Counted from the stretch's first letter, positions 35,590 through 44,149 are shown. The stretch: DNA of 64,000 nucleotides from VRUE01 sp963715455 (GCA_963715455.1 OY970245.1:992001-1056000); one strand, 5' to 3'. Notes: generated from the letters alone by a model not told the origin. Numbers and translations are program-made.

Positions 35590-35623
35590 CGGGGGAGGCG
35601 GTCGACTACGGTTTGCGACCGCT

Positions 35624-36394
35624 GTGGCTGATGACGCTCTGACAATCAAGGACTTGGCAAAGCGCTACCCAACCGGGGTCGAGGCGCTGCGCGGCGTCTC
35701 GCTACAGATCGCCCCGGGCGAACTGTTCGGGCTACTGGGGCCGAACGGAGCGGGCAAGTCGACGTTGATCCACTGCACGACGGGGCTGGCCCAGCCGACC
35801 GGCGGCACGATCCACGTCTTCGGTCACGATGCGACTGGCGACTACGGCCCAGCGCGGCAGGCGGTCGGCCTCGCCCCGCAGGAGCTCAACCTCGACTGGT
35901 TCCTCACCGTCGAGGAGACGCTCGACTACCACGCCGGCTACTTCGGCATGCCCAAGCGCGAACGGCGCGCGCGCACCAAGGAGCTGCTCGAGACCTTCTC
36001 GCTGACCGAGAAGGCCGACGAACGCACCCGCACGCTCTCCGGCGGGATGAAGCGGCGGCTGATCCTGGCGCGGGCGATGATGCACCGGCCGCGCCTGCTG
36101 ATTCTCGACGAGCCGACGGCCGGCGTTGACGTCGAGCTGCGGCTCGAGCTCTGGCACTACGTGCAGCGCATCAACCAGGAGGGCACGACGATCCTGCTCA
36201 CCACGCACTACCTGGAGGAGGCGGAGCAGCTCTGCGACCGGATCGCCTTCATCACCGACGGCCAGATCGTCGGCGAGGGGACGAGCGCCGAGCTTGCCGC
36301 GCGCTACGGCGTCGCCAGCCTCGAGGACGCCTACCTGGCCCTGGTCGGGCGCAAGGAGCTGTCCCGCTCCCATGTCGAGGTGGTGCCCTCGTGA
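35624..36394 (+). CDS. ABC-2 exporter ATPase (DrrA-like)
   Basis: The product is 256 residues from GTG. All ATPase motifs are present: Walker A GLLGPNGAGKSTLIH, Q-loop around APQELNLDWFLTVEET, signature RTLSGGMKRRLILARAM, Walker B RLLILDEPTAGVDVE and H-loop ILLTTHYLEEAEQ. It is the cytoplasmic engine of an ABC-2 exporter. The DrrA/CcmA-like subfamily often exports drugs or lipids. The stop overlaps the permease start in GTGA, so subunits are made together. Confidence 0.92.
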   Translation: MADDALTIKDLAKRYPTGVEALRGVSLQIAPGELFGLLGPNGAGKSTLIHCTTGLAQPTGGTIHVFGHDATGDYGPARQAVGLAPQELNLDWFLTVEETLDYHAGYFGMPKRERRARTKELLETFSLTEKADERTRTLSGGMKRRLILARAMMHRPRLLILDEPTAGVDVELRLELWHYVQRINQEGTTILLTTHYLEEAEQLCDRIAFITDGQIVGEGTSAELAARYGVASLEDAYLALVGRKELSRSHVEVVPS

Positions 36395-37158
36395 GCGCCG
36401 CCCAGATTCGCTTCGCGACGCTCTGGCGGCGCGAGGTCAACCGCTTCATGAAGATCAAGAAGCAGACGCTGGGCGCGCCTCTGCTGGAAACCTTCCTCTA
36501 CATCTCGGTCTTCGGCGCGGCGTTGGGCTCGCGGGTCGGCGACCTGCACGGGATCGACTACGTCGTCTTCGTCATCCCCGGCCTGATCATGATGTCGTTC
36601 TCGATCAACTCCTTCGCCAACAACTCCTCCTCGATCCTCCAGCAGAAGTTCCAGGGTGCGATCCAGGACCAGCTCTCCTCACCCGCCTCTCCCTTGGAGC
36701 TGTTGCTCGCCTTCTCGCTCGGCGGCTTCGCCCGCGGCTTGCTGGTTGCCGGGCTGACCTTCATCGCCGCCTCGCTGCTGGTCGACCTGCCCGTCGACCA
36801 CATCCTGGTCCTGATCCCCTCGCTCTTCCTGGTCGGCTTCTTCTTCTCGCAGCTGGGCGTGCTGATCGGCGTGCGGGCCGAGCAGTTCGACGACGTCGCC
36901 TTCGCCCAGACCTTCGTCCTGCAGCCGCTGATCTTCCTCGGCGGCGTCTTCTACTCCGCGACCCTCTTGCCGCAGCCCTTCGAGACACTCACCCACTTCA
37001 ACCCGATCTACTACATGATCAACCTGATCCGCTACGGCTTCGTCGGCTTCAGCGAAGTCAGCATCGCCCTCTCGCTGCTCGCCCTTAGCGCCGCCACCGC
37101 GGCGATCTTCCTGGTCAACCTGCGGCTCTTCAAGCAGGGCTACAAGCTGCGCGCCTAG
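36391..37158 (+). CDS. ABC-2 exporter permease
   Basis: The product is 255 residues with about six membrane spans, typical of ABC-2 permeases: LETFLYISVFGAALG, YVVFVIPGLIMMSFS, LLVAGLTFIAASLLV, ILVLIPSLFLVGFFFSQLGV, LQPLIFLGGVFYSA and VSIALSLLALSAATAAIFLV. The motif LPQPFETLTHFNPIYYMINL before the last spans is common in the family. It forms a homodimer with the ATPase encoded upstream. The substrate is unknown. Confidence 0.9.
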   Translation: MSAAQIRFATLWRREVNRFMKIKKQTLGAPLLETFLYISVFGAALGSRVGDLHGIDYVVFVIPGLIMMSFSINSFANNSSSILQQKFQGAIQDQLSSPASPLELLLAFSLGGFARGLLVAGLTFIAASLLVDLPVDHILVLIPSLFLVGFFFSQLGVLIGVRAEQFDDVAFAQTFVLQPLIFLGGVFYSATLLPQPFETLTHFNPIYYMINLIRYGFVGFSEVSIALSLLALSAATAAIFLVNLRLFKQGYKLRA

Positions 37159-37164
37159 CTACAC

Positions 37165-37488
37165 CTAGTCGTCGAGAAGGTTCTCGCTGACCCAGGCGAG
37201 GTAGCCGCTGCTCCCAGCGAGCACCGGGATGGCGAGGATCTCCGGCTCCTCGTAGGAGTGGGCGGCTCGGATCGCCTCCTCGACCTGCTCATAGAGGCGC
37301 GCCTCGGTCTTCGCCAAGCACTGCCACTCACGCTCGCTCTCGAGCTGGCCTTGCCAGCGGTAGCGGCTCTCGATCGGCCCGACGGTCTGTACGCAGGCAG
37401 CCAGCCGCCGCTCGAGCAGCAGCGCGGCGAGTCGCTCGGCTTCCTCGGCCGAACCGACCGTGGTCAGTACCTGGACGTAATCGCTCAT
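37165..37488 (-). CDS. cutA: CutA1-like divalent cation tolerance protein
   Basis: The product is 107 residues, full length for the trimeric CutA1 family. Typical segments are VQVLTTVGSAEEAERLAALL, ERRLAACVQTVGPIESRYRW, CLAKTEARLYEQVEEAIRAA and YEEPEILAIPVLAGSSGYLA. CutA1 is linked to copper tolerance, but its molecular role is unclear. The gene is convergent with the exporter permease (six bases apart) and is followed upstream on the same strand by a STAS gene whose stop lies nine bases before its start. Confidence 0.9.
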   Translation of the reverse strand: MSDYVQVLTTVGSAEEAERLAALLLERRLAACVQTVGPIESRYRWQGQLESEREWQCLAKTEARLYEQVEEAIRAAHSYEEPEILAIPVLAGSSGYLAWVSENLLDD

Positions 37489-37497
37489 TGACCGAGG

Positions 37498-37842
37498 CTA
37501 GGCCTCGGCGAGGGGCAGGCGCTCGGCCAGGCCGGTCAGCTCGAGCACGCGCGTCACCGCCGGTGAGTCGCTGGGCACGAAACGAATCCGGGTCTCGGTC
37601 TCGTTGCGGTTGAGGGCCGCGACCAAGAGGGCGATGCCGGTCGAATCAATGAACTCGAGCTCGCGCATGTCAACCACCACTGGTGTGGACTCTTCGGCGA
37701 GGACCTGCTCGAGAGCGCGCTCGGCGGTGCTGGCGTTGGCGAGGTCAAGCTCGCCGCAGAGGGCGACGACTCGGTTGCCACCGTTTGCCTCTGTGCGCAC
37801 TACGAGCGTGCCGTCGGCGATCTCGCGTTGCTCGCTGGACAT
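37498..37842 (-). CDS. STAS-domain anti-sigma factor antagonist
   Basis: The product is 114 residues from the ATG at 37,842, with GGGAG eight bases upstream. The STAS core includes VVALCGELDLANASTAERAL and VVDMRELEFIDSTGIALLVA, where the Ser in DSTG is the expected phosphorylation site. Such proteins bind anti-sigma kinases and release a stress sigma factor. Neither kinase nor sigma factor is adjacent, so its partner lies elsewhere. It diverges from a ferritin-like gene. Confidence 0.9.
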   Translation of the reverse strand: MSSEQREIADGTLVVRTEANGGNRVVALCGELDLANASTAERALEQVLAEESTPVVVDMRELEFIDSTGIALLVAALNRNETETRIRFVPSDSPAVTRVLELTGLAERLPLAEA

Positions 37843-37956
37843 CTTTGTTACTCCCTGGGTAAAGGCTCGTCGCAACCGTCGGGTAGTTGCGATTGCTGCG
37901 TACGCCTCCAGGGTAACGGAGGTCTACAGGTAAGCAAGCAGAGGAGCGAGGCAAAG

Positions 37957-38469
37957 ATGGAGACCAGCGTCACGCGTAGCAAGGGAATCTTCGACGGCGC
38001 CAGCGCCGAGACGCGCCAGAACGTGGTCGAGCTGCTGACCAAGGCGTACTGGATGGAGATCGAGACGGTGACCAGCTACCTCGCTGCCTCGGTCAATCTG
38101 GATGGGGTGCGCGCTCAGGAGATCAAGGAGTCGCTGGAGCGGGACGTCGAGGAGGAGCTCGGCCACGCGCGGCGATTTGCCGAGCGGATCAAGGAGCTCT
38201 ACGGGGTTGTTCCCGGCTCGGAAGGCTTCGTCGCCGAGCAGTCCTATCTGCAGCCGCCCGATGAGCAGACCGATGTGGTCCACGTGATCCGCGGCGTGAT
38301 TAAGGCCGAGACCGGCGCGATCGAGCACTACACGCGGGTCGTCGAGGAGACCGACCAGGTCGATCCCGTCACCCAGGACATGGTGATCGCGATCCTCCAC
38401 GACGAGCAATCTCATCGCCGCCTCTTCGAGGGGTTCCTGCGCGAGTACGAGCTTGAGGGCCTCGCCTGA
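37957..38469 (+). CDS. Ferritin-like diiron protein
   Basis: The product is 170 residues, a four-helix bundle. Likely iron ligands are Glu in YWMEIETVTSYLAAS, the ExxH pair in DVEEELGHARRFAERI, Glu in IKAETGAIEHYTRVV and the second ExxH in ILHDEQSHRRLFEGF. It resembles the bacterioferritin/rubrerythrin-type ferritin-like proteins of actinobacteria. It could store iron or scavenge peroxide. The GAGGAGCGAGG ribosome binding site decides the ATG at 37,957. Two small genes follow on the same strand. Confidence 0.85.
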   Translation: METSVTRSKGIFDGASAETRQNVVELLTKAYWMEIETVTSYLAASVNLDGVRAQEIKESLERDVEEELGHARRFAERIKELYGVVPGSEGFVAEQSYLQPPDEQTDVVHVIRGVIKAETGAIEHYTRVVEETDQVDPVTQDMVIAILHDEQSHRRLFEGFLREYELEGLA

Positions 38470-38565
38470 GCGAGGCCGGTCGCAGCGGCATCCCTCCGCA
38501 AGGTTTGGGCCCTGTGTAGCGGGTAGCCGAAGGAATCGAGCAAACCAGCAATGAGGAGGACTTAC

Positions 38566-38799
38566 ATGGCAACGCTGCAAGAGGCCGGCGAGGTCACCGG
38601 CACCATGGACAAGGACTACAACGTCATCTGGTTCGTCGAGCAATGCCTCAGCAACGTGCTGCGCCTCGAGACCTACATCGAGGACGCGGACCGCGCGGGT
38701 GACGGCGAGCTAGCGGATTTCTTCCGGCGCGCCCAGGAGGCGAGCCGCAAGGGCGCTGAGCAGGGCAAGGAGCTGCTGCGCAGCCGGCTCAGTACCTGA
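38566..38799 (+). CDS. Small helical protein, 77 residues
   Basis: This encodes 77 residues from the ATG at 38,566 with GAGGAGG at 38,553-38,559. It is mostly helical and acidic with one cysteine. Key stretches are DYNVIWFVEQCLSNVLRLET and YIEDADRAGDGELADFFRRA, followed by a lysine-rich helix. It may form a helical bundle or bind the ferritin-like protein, but that is a guess from position. I do not recognise the family with confidence. Confidence 0.75.
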   Translation: MATLQEAGEVTGTMDKDYNVIWFVEQCLSNVLRLETYIEDADRAGDGELADFFRRAQEASRKGAEQGKELLRSRLST

Positions 38800-38821
38800 G
38801 GAGCGAGATGGAGGAGCGTCG

Positions 38822-38998
38822 ATGCCACCGCGTGGAGTGAAAAAAGGCAGCAAACGGGCTCGGCAGTACGAGCACATCAAGCAGAGTGAGAAGCAGGCGG
38901 GGCGTTCAGAGAGCCGCGCCGAGGAAATCGCGGCGCGCGCGGTCAACAAGGAAAAGGCGCGCTCGGGTGAATCGCGCACGGTGGCCGGCGCCGGCTGA
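38822..38998 (+). CDS. Short basic protein resembling 'plasmid stabilization' family
   Basis: The product is 58 residues, strongly charged: MPPRGVKKGSKRARQYEHIK, then QSEKQAGRSESRAEEIAARA and VNKEKARSGESRTVAGAG. The pattern YEHIKxSEKxxGxSExRAEEIAARxVNKxRAxxGES is a conserved small family, annotated loosely as plasmid stabilization protein and usually longer by a C-terminal tail that is absent here. It probably binds nucleic acid or protein, with no known function. It starts 23 bases after the preceding gene. Confidence 0.7.
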   Translation: MPPRGVKKGSKRARQYEHIKQSEKQAGRSESRAEEIAARAVNKEKARSGESRTVAGAG

Positions 38999-39005
38999 GC
39001 CACGT

Positions 39006-40598
39006 CTACCAGGCGTCGATGAAGCGGCGCTCTCCCTCGTTGGTCTTGCCTGTCTGGGCGGCGGCGATCGTCGAGGCGATCAGCGCGCGCGTCTCCGCAG
39101 GGTCGATTACGTCGTCGATCTCAAAGAGCGCCGCCGCGTTGATCGCCCTGGCGTTCTCCTCGGCGGCCGCGGTGAGCTCGCGCACGCGGCGCTCGCGCTC
39201 GTCTTCGTCGGCGATCTCTTCCAGCTCCTTGCGCAGCGCCAGCCGGACGGCGCCCTCAAGACCCATCGGGCCTAGGTGTGCGGAGGGCCAGGCGACGGTA
39301 AGCAGGGGCTCGTGCATGCTGCCCCCGGTCATTGCTTGGGCGCCGAGCCCGTAACCCCGTCGCAGGATCACGGCGATCAAGGGCACGCGCAGCGCCGCCC
39401 CGGCGATCAGCAGACGCGAGGCGTGGCGTACCAGCCCGGTTGCCTCGGCCTGCGGCCCGACCATGATCCCCGGGGTGTCGACGAGCGAGACGACGGGCAG
39501 GCCGAAAGCGTCGCAGAGCTGTAGGAAGCGAGCCGCCTTGTCGCCGGCGTCGCTGGTGATCGCCCCGGCCGTATGACGTGTGTCGTTGGCGATTACGCCC
39601 AGCGGCCGGCCCTCGATGCGGATCAGCGCGGTGACCAGCTCCGGGGCGAAGCGCTCGCGCAGGAAGGTGACCGAGCCCTCGTCGGCAAGCGTCCCAATGA
39701 TCGGCTGCACGGCGTAGGCGCGGCGCTGGCGCTCGGGTACGGCGTCGCGCAGGGCCGTCTGGTCGGGGGCTGGGCCCGGCGGTGTCGTCCCCTGGAAGTA
39801 GCTCAGCAGCAGCTTGGTCGCGGCGACTGCCTCGGTCTCATCGGTGACGACGAGGTCGACGACGCCGTTGGCGGCCTGCATTGCGGTCGGGCCCACCTCG
39901 TCCGGATCGACGCGGCCGAGCCCTCCACCCTCGATCATCGCCGGCCCGCCCATGCCCAGCGAGGCGTTTTCCGTGGCGACGATCAGATCGGCGCAGCCGG
40001 CGATCATCGCGTTGCCGGCGAAGCAGCGGCCGGCGACGATCGCGATCCGCGGCACAAGGCCGGAGAGCCGTGCCCAGAGCGCGAAAGCGCGGGTGTCGAG
40101 CGCTGAGACCACCGGGTAGTCGGTGTCGCCGGGGCGGCCGCCGCCGCCCTCGGCGAAGAAGACGGTGGGCAGGCGCATGCGCTCGATCAACTCGAAGAGC
40201 CGGTCCTTCTTGCGGTGCCCGAGGGCGCCCTGGGTGCCCGCAAGGACCGTGTAATCGTAGGAGAGCACCGCGCAGGCAGAGCGCTCGTCGCCAAAGAGCT
40301 CGCCGTTGATGCGCGCCGTGCCCCCGATCAGGCCGTCGGCCGGGGTGCGGGCGATCAGCTCCTCGACCTCACGGCGGCCGCGCTGCGCGGCGATCGCGAA
40401 GCGGCCGTACTCGACGAAGGAGTCCGGGTCGACCAGGTCGGCGAGGTTCTCGCGCGCCGTGCGACCGCCGACCGCGTGGCGCCGCTCGACCGCGTCGGCG
40501 CGAGCCGCATCCTCGGTCAGCGCTCGGCGACGCAGCACCTCGGCGAGGTCTGAGCCGTTTCCGGTATCGCTCGGTTTCCCTGCGGACACGCGCGGCAT
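39006..40598 (-). CDS. Acyl-CoA carboxylase carboxyltransferase (beta) subunit
   Basis: This encodes 530 residues from the ATG at 40,598, the usual length for this subunit. It has both crotonase-like halves: ENLADLVDPDSFVEYGRFAI, RLPTVFFAEGGGGRPGD and GRCFAGNAMIAGCADLIVAT in the N-terminal half, and LGVIANDTRHTAGAITSDAG, VSLVDTPGIMVGPQAEATGL and LRRGYGLGAQAMTGG in the C-terminal half. It transfers CO2 from biotin to an acyl-CoA and needs a biotin carboxylase partner encoded elsewhere. The substrate (acetyl-, propionyl-, methylcrotonyl- or other CoA) cannot be fixed. It diverges from the cupredoxin gene. Confidence 0.88.
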   Translation of the reverse strand: MPRVSAGKPSDTGNGSDLAEVLRRRALTEDAARADAVERRHAVGGRTARENLADLVDPDSFVEYGRFAIAAQRGRREVEELIARTPADGLIGGTARINGELFGDERSACAVLSYDYTVLAGTQGALGHRKKDRLFELIERMRLPTVFFAEGGGGRPGDTDYPVVSALDTRAFALWARLSGLVPRIAIVAGRCFAGNAMIAGCADLIVATENASLGMGGPAMIEGGGLGRVDPDEVGPTAMQAANGVVDLVVTDETEAVAATKLLLSYFQGTTPPGPAPDQTALRDAVPERQRRAYAVQPIIGTLADEGSVTFLRERFAPELVTALIRIEGRPLGVIANDTRHTAGAITSDAGDKAARFLQLCDAFGLPVVSLVDTPGIMVGPQAEATGLVRHASRLLIAGAALRVPLIAVILRRGYGLGAQAMTGGSMHEPLLTVAWPSAHLGPMGLEGAVRLALRKELEEIADEDERERRVRELTAAAEENARAINAAALFEIDDVIDPAETRALIASTIAAAQTGKTNEGERRFIDAW

Positions 40599-40734
40599 GT
40601 TCCCAGACGCCGCTTGGCTCACCCAGGCGGGAATTGGTAAGTACCCCTTGATCGACTTGGACGTTCGTTGTACTTTCCCGCCTTCATTCGTCCCCCAGGC
40701 GCGGGCCGTTCCTCGCGTCGGCAAGGAGAGCAAC

Positions 40735-41298
40735 TTGAAGCAGCGTCTGTCTCGTCCCCTGTCCGCCAAGCTGGCGACCGCGATCGCCGTCGGTGTAGTG
40801 GCCTCGATTGCCGTTGCACCAGGCTCGGCGACCGGCGCCACCAGCGCCAACACCGTCTTCATGAAGATCAGCAAAGGCAAGCTCGTCTTCTCTGGCCCGA
40901 AAACGATCGTCGCCGGCGAAGAACTGACCGTGCGCAACAAGACCAACCCGAAACAGGTCGGGCCGCACACCTTCTCGCTGGTCACCAAAGGCTCGCTGCC
41001 GAAGACCCCGAACGCGCGGAAAAACTGCTTCACGCCGAAACACATCTGCATGGCGATCGCCAAGTGGCATGGCGTCAAAGGCAACGGCCCGGTGAAAATC
41101 AATCCGGTCGAGGCCGGTCTCGAAGGCTGGGACATGCTCGGCAGCGTGAGTGAGACCGGCGACTCTTGGTTCACCGGCAACAAAGCGGGCACCTCACTGA
41201 CTCAGAAAGTGAGCGCGACAGCTGGGACGAGGCTCTACTTCCTTTGCGCCATCCACCCGGAAATGCAGGGCTCGGTCGAAGTCCTGCCGGGCGGCTAG
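40735..41298 (+). CDS. Secreted cupredoxin (blue copper protein)
   Basis: This encodes 187 residues from TTG at 40,735, chosen because AAGGAGAG lies just upstream. The signal peptide is about residues 1-34 (TAIAVGVVASIAVAPGSATG). The copper site looks complete: His in VGPHTFSLVTKG and Cys, His and Met in LYFLCAIHPEMQGSVEV. An insertion of about 60 residues with a cysteine pair (RKNCFTPKHICMAIA) separates the two ligand regions. It should carry electrons outside the membrane, probably to or from the multicopper oxidase encoded next. Confidence 0.88.
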   Translation: MKQRLSRPLSAKLATAIAVGVVASIAVAPGSATGATSANTVFMKISKGKLVFSGPKTIVAGEELTVRNKTNPKQVGPHTFSLVTKGSLPKTPNARKNCFTPKHICMAIAKWHGVKGNGPVKINPVEAGLEGWDMLGSVSETGDSWFTGNKAGTSLTQKVSATAGTRLYFLCAIHPEMQGSVEVLPGG

Positions 41299-41386
41299 CG
41301 AGACGGCTGGAGGCTCCTCAGATTCGCCCCGCCTGGGGCGCCGGGCATTCCTCGGCGCCCTAGGAGGCGGCGCGCTGGCCACGGCC

Positions 41387-42898
41387 TTGCCGCTCGGCCT
41401 GCGCCCAGCTGCCCTTCTGGAAAAGCAAGAGCGCAGTGTTTCCGCCGCGGGACCGGCGCCCTTTCACAGCCCGCTGCCGATCCCGCGGGTGCTCGAAGAC
41501 GCCCATCTGACTATCCCGATCCGTGAGGCCGAGGTGCAAGCGCTGCCTGGTCCCAAGACGCGTATGTGGACCTACGGCGGCAGCTTCCCCGGGCCGACGA
41601 TCAGGCGTCCGGCCGGCAAGCGCACCTCGGTCACTTTCCAGCACCAGCTGCCGCGCGCCGCAGGCGAGCTCACCGTGCACTTGCACGGCGGCCACAACCG
41701 CACCCAGTTCGACGGTCAGCCCGGTGGGCTGACCCGCTCGCATGCCCGCTCGCTCTATTGCCGCATCCCGCCGGGTCTCTCGGCGCGCCAATCGGGCAAC
41801 GATCAGCTGCTGCGCCCCGGCGGGCAGCGCACCTACGTCTACGACCTTGTCGAGAACGGCGAGCCCGAACGCGCCGCCTTCCAGTGGTATCACGACCATC
41901 GCCTCGATCACACGGCGCGCAACGTCTGGCGCGGCCTGGCGGGAATGTGGATCGTCGACGACGAGTTCGACGGCGGCCTGCCGCTACCTCGCGGCGAGCG
42001 CGATCTGGCCCTGATGATTGGTGACCGCAGCTTCGACCGCAGCAACCAGCTCACCGATCCGTTCACCAGCCTGCATCCTCCTAACGATGGGGTCGCCGCT
42101 GATCGCGTGCTCGTCAACGGCGCCTACATGCCCTACCACCGGGTCCGTCCGCAGCGCTACCGCTTGCGCATCCTCAACGTCTCCCAGTTCCGCTCCTACA
42201 ACCTCTACCTCTCAAACGAGGCGCCGCTGCTGCAGATCGGCAGCGATAGCGGCCTGATGCCGAGGCCTGTGCGCCGCCGAGAAGCGCTAATCGGGCCAGG
42301 CGAGCGCATCGAGCTGGTGGTCGACTTCGCCGGCGCGGCGGGGGAGAGGCTGGAACTGCGCAGCCGGCCGGTGCGGGGCCGGCAGCCGGCGGGGGCACGC
42401 GCCTACGCAGGCGCCGTGATGCAGTTCCGGGTCGAGCCGGGGCGGATGCCCGACCGCACGCGGGTGCCGCGCCGGCTGCGCCCGTTGCCGGGCTGGGTCG
42501 AGCGTGCGCCGGCCAAGCCGGATCGCAGCTGGGAGATCTCGATCGGCGGCCTCTTCAAGACGACCTGGCTGCTCAATGGCCGCACCTTCAACCCGGCGCG
42601 CGCCGACGCCCAGCCGAAGCTAGGCAGCGTCGAGACCTGGGAGATCGTCAACCGCACCAACGTCGCCCACACGATGCACATGCACCTCACCGACTGGTAC
42701 CTGCTCTCGCGCAACGGCAAATCGCCGCCGCCCTGGGAAGACTGCCTCAAGGAGACCTTCTTCATCTATCCCCACGAACGCATCCTCGTCGCCGGCCACT
42801 TCGCCGACTACACCGGCAAGTTCGTCATCCACTGCCACATGCTCGACCACGAGGACCACGGCCTGATGTCGCAGTTCGAGGTGGTCGAGGCGGGCTAA
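41387..42898 (+). CDS. Multicopper oxidase
   Basis: From the TTG at 41,387 the product is 503 residues; copper ligands are all present: HLHGGHNRTQFDG, WYHDHRLDHTARNVW, HTMHMHLTDWYLLS and HCHMLDHEDHGLM. It fits the CotA/bilirubin-oxidase-like three-domain type. In the same frame just upstream (41,339-41,386) reads RRAFLGALGGGALATA, a good twin-arginine signal. No ATG, GTG or TTG precedes it in frame before a stop at 41,210. The true start may therefore be CTG (for example 41,333), or a base may be missing. It follows the cupredoxin gene closely and is probably co-transcribed. Confidence 0.88.
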   Translation: MPLGLRPAALLEKQERSVSAAGPAPFHSPLPIPRVLEDAHLTIPIREAEVQALPGPKTRMWTYGGSFPGPTIRRPAGKRTSVTFQHQLPRAAGELTVHLHGGHNRTQFDGQPGGLTRSHARSLYCRIPPGLSARQSGNDQLLRPGGQRTYVYDLVENGEPERAAFQWYHDHRLDHTARNVWRGLAGMWIVDDEFDGGLPLPRGERDLALMIGDRSFDRSNQLTDPFTSLHPPNDGVAADRVLVNGAYMPYHRVRPQRYRLRILNVSQFRSYNLYLSNEAPLLQIGSDSGLMPRPVRRREALIGPGERIELVVDFAGAAGERLELRSRPVRGRQPAGARAYAGAVMQFRVEPGRMPDRTRVPRRLRPLPGWVERAPAKPDRSWEISIGGLFKTTWLLNGRTFNPARADAQPKLGSVETWEIVNRTNVAHTMHMHLTDWYLLSRNGKSPPPWEDCLKETFFIYPHERILVAGHFADYTGKFVIHCHMLDHEDHGLMSQFEVVEAG

Positions 42899-42904
42899 AC
42901 GCAA

Positions 42905-42934
42905 GACGAGCCAGGCCCTGTGGCCCGGCTCGTC
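42905..42934. terminator. Bidirectional hairpin between convergent genes
   Basis: GACGAGCC pairs with GGCTCGTC, and inside it GGCC pairs with GGCC, with one mismatch between the two stems. It lies seven bases after the multicopper oxidase stop and 18 bases from the end of the convergent DUF378 gene. It probably ends transcription from both sides. Confidence 0.6.
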
Positions 42935-42952
42935 GGTTATCGGGGCGGTCGC

Positions 42953-43186
42953 TCAGACGCCGCGCGCGTGTGGTGAGTGACCGCCGATGTGGAGGCTGTC
43001 GAGCAGCCTCGGGATGTAGAGGAGGCCGCAAACGCCGACCACGACATAGACGACGTCGGTGAGCGTGCCGCTGCCGAAGACGTCCGAGATGACATTCGTG
43101 TCGAAGAGTCCGACCATGCCCCAGTTGAGAGCGCCGACCACCATGACCAGCAGGGCGATGGGCTCGAGCCGCCTGACGATCTCCAT
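42953..43186 (-). CDS. DUF378-family small membrane protein
   Basis: The product is 77 residues with two membrane spans. It opens MEIVRRLEPIALLVMVVGAL with NWGMVGLFDTNVISDVFG, the characteristic DUF378 motif, then VVYVVVGVCGLLYIPRLLDS. The family has no established role. An AGGAGGAAGAG site precedes the ATG. A short relic of a VOC gene lies upstream. Confidence 0.85.
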   Translation of the reverse strand: MEIVRRLEPIALLVMVVGALNWGMVGLFDTNVISDVFGSGTLTDVVYVVVGVCGLLYIPRLLDSLHIGGHSPHARGV

Positions 43187-43250
43187 CTCTTCCTCCTAGG
43201 GAGATAATGCGAATAGTTACAAGAGCAATACACCGCTCTCGTAAGGGCGG

Positions 43251-43310
43251 TTACTCGCCGATCAGCTCGATGCGATAGCCATCGGGGTGCCGAACGTTCG
43301 ATAACTGAAG
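43251..43310 (-). pseudogene. Relic of a VOC-family gene, 3' end only
   Basis: Reading the minus strand, the last codons give LSNVRHPDGYRIELIGE and a TAA at 43,251. This is the usual C-terminus of glyoxalase-like proteins; compare FRDPDGYRIEIVGP in the intact gene ending at 44,150. No upstream part of such a gene is recognisable. Confidence 0.5.
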
Positions 43311-43430
43311 GGCGACCTGAGCGGGTTGCCTTTCTCGTTCTAGGGTGTCAGGTCTTTGCCTTTCGGGGCGTCCTGAGCCGCGCGACGTCCCTTCGATGTC
43401 CGCACCTCTGTCGAATAGCCTTCCGGTCTG

Positions 43431-44129
43431 ATGGGAGAGCCAGAGCCGAAATCTCAACCCGTCCTGCCGGAGTGGATCAAAAAGCACCTGGCGACGATCG
43501 TCAGCGCCGTGATCGCGACGGTGCTCGGCGGGGTGATCCTGTACTTCTTGCTCGGCAGCGAGGGAAGCTCGTCGCCCCCGCAGGTCGTGGTGAGCGGCAG
43601 CACCACCAGCGAAGAACCCGCCGAACCGGAGAACTTCTCCGAAGCCGTGGCCCAGCGCCCATTCTGGACCTCACCCCCCTTCCTCACCGAAGAAGCAGAC
43701 TCGGAGCGGGAAGAAGGGGGGATGCCGTTCAGCAGCGGAAACCTGGACCTGGCCGTCACGTCGCCAAAGGCGCTTGTCGAATCACCGGGCTACCACGAAT
43801 CCGGCAACATCATCCTGGTCGCCCGTGCTGTCGAACAGCAGGAAGTCTCAGGGAAGTTCATCGAACAGGAAATCCGGATGGAGAGCGCGAAGCCGTACTT
43901 CGACCTCTACGTCGTCCCCAACGACTACGACTTCGTGGTGACCGGGCGTATCGCACTCATCGTCGGACGGCTTGCGGCGGTCGGATACTCGGAGGACCCG
44001 AGCGGCCACCGACACCGCACCGCCTATATCGACGCCAGGGGAGGGCGTGTCGATGGCATCTACGGATCCCTGGGAATCGGCAGCGAAGCGATCCGGAAGG
44101 CGTACGAAGAAGTGGCGCAGGCCCGCTGA
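43431..44129 (+). CDS. Membrane-anchored protein of unknown function
   Basis: The product is 232 residues. An N-terminal tail of about 20 residues precedes one membrane span (about 21-43, LATIVSAVIATVLGGVILYF). Outside is a Ser/Glu/Pro-rich linker followed by a domain of about 130 residues (ILVARAVEQQEVSGKFIEQE, FDLYVVPNDYDFVVTGRIAL). That domain has the look of a small alpha/beta binding module; I do not recognise it. The gene is convergent with a VOC gene. Confidence 0.65.
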   Translation: MGEPEPKSQPVLPEWIKKHLATIVSAVIATVLGGVILYFLLGSEGSSSPPQVVVSGSTTSEEPAEPENFSEAVAQRPFWTSPPFLTEEADSEREEGGMPFSSGNLDLAVTSPKALVESPGYHESGNIILVARAVEQQEVSGKFIEQEIRMESAKPYFDLYVVPNDYDFVVTGRIALIVGRLAAVGYSEDPSGHRHRTAYIDARGGRVDGIYGSLGIGSEAIRKAYEEVAQAR

Positions 44130-44149
44130 TTCGGGGCTAGTCCTGCGGA

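Noticed and set aside
40599..41192. N-terminal extension of the carboxyltransferase gene by about 198 residues
   Set aside because: It is antisense to the cupredoxin gene. The ATG at 40,598 gives the normal family length.
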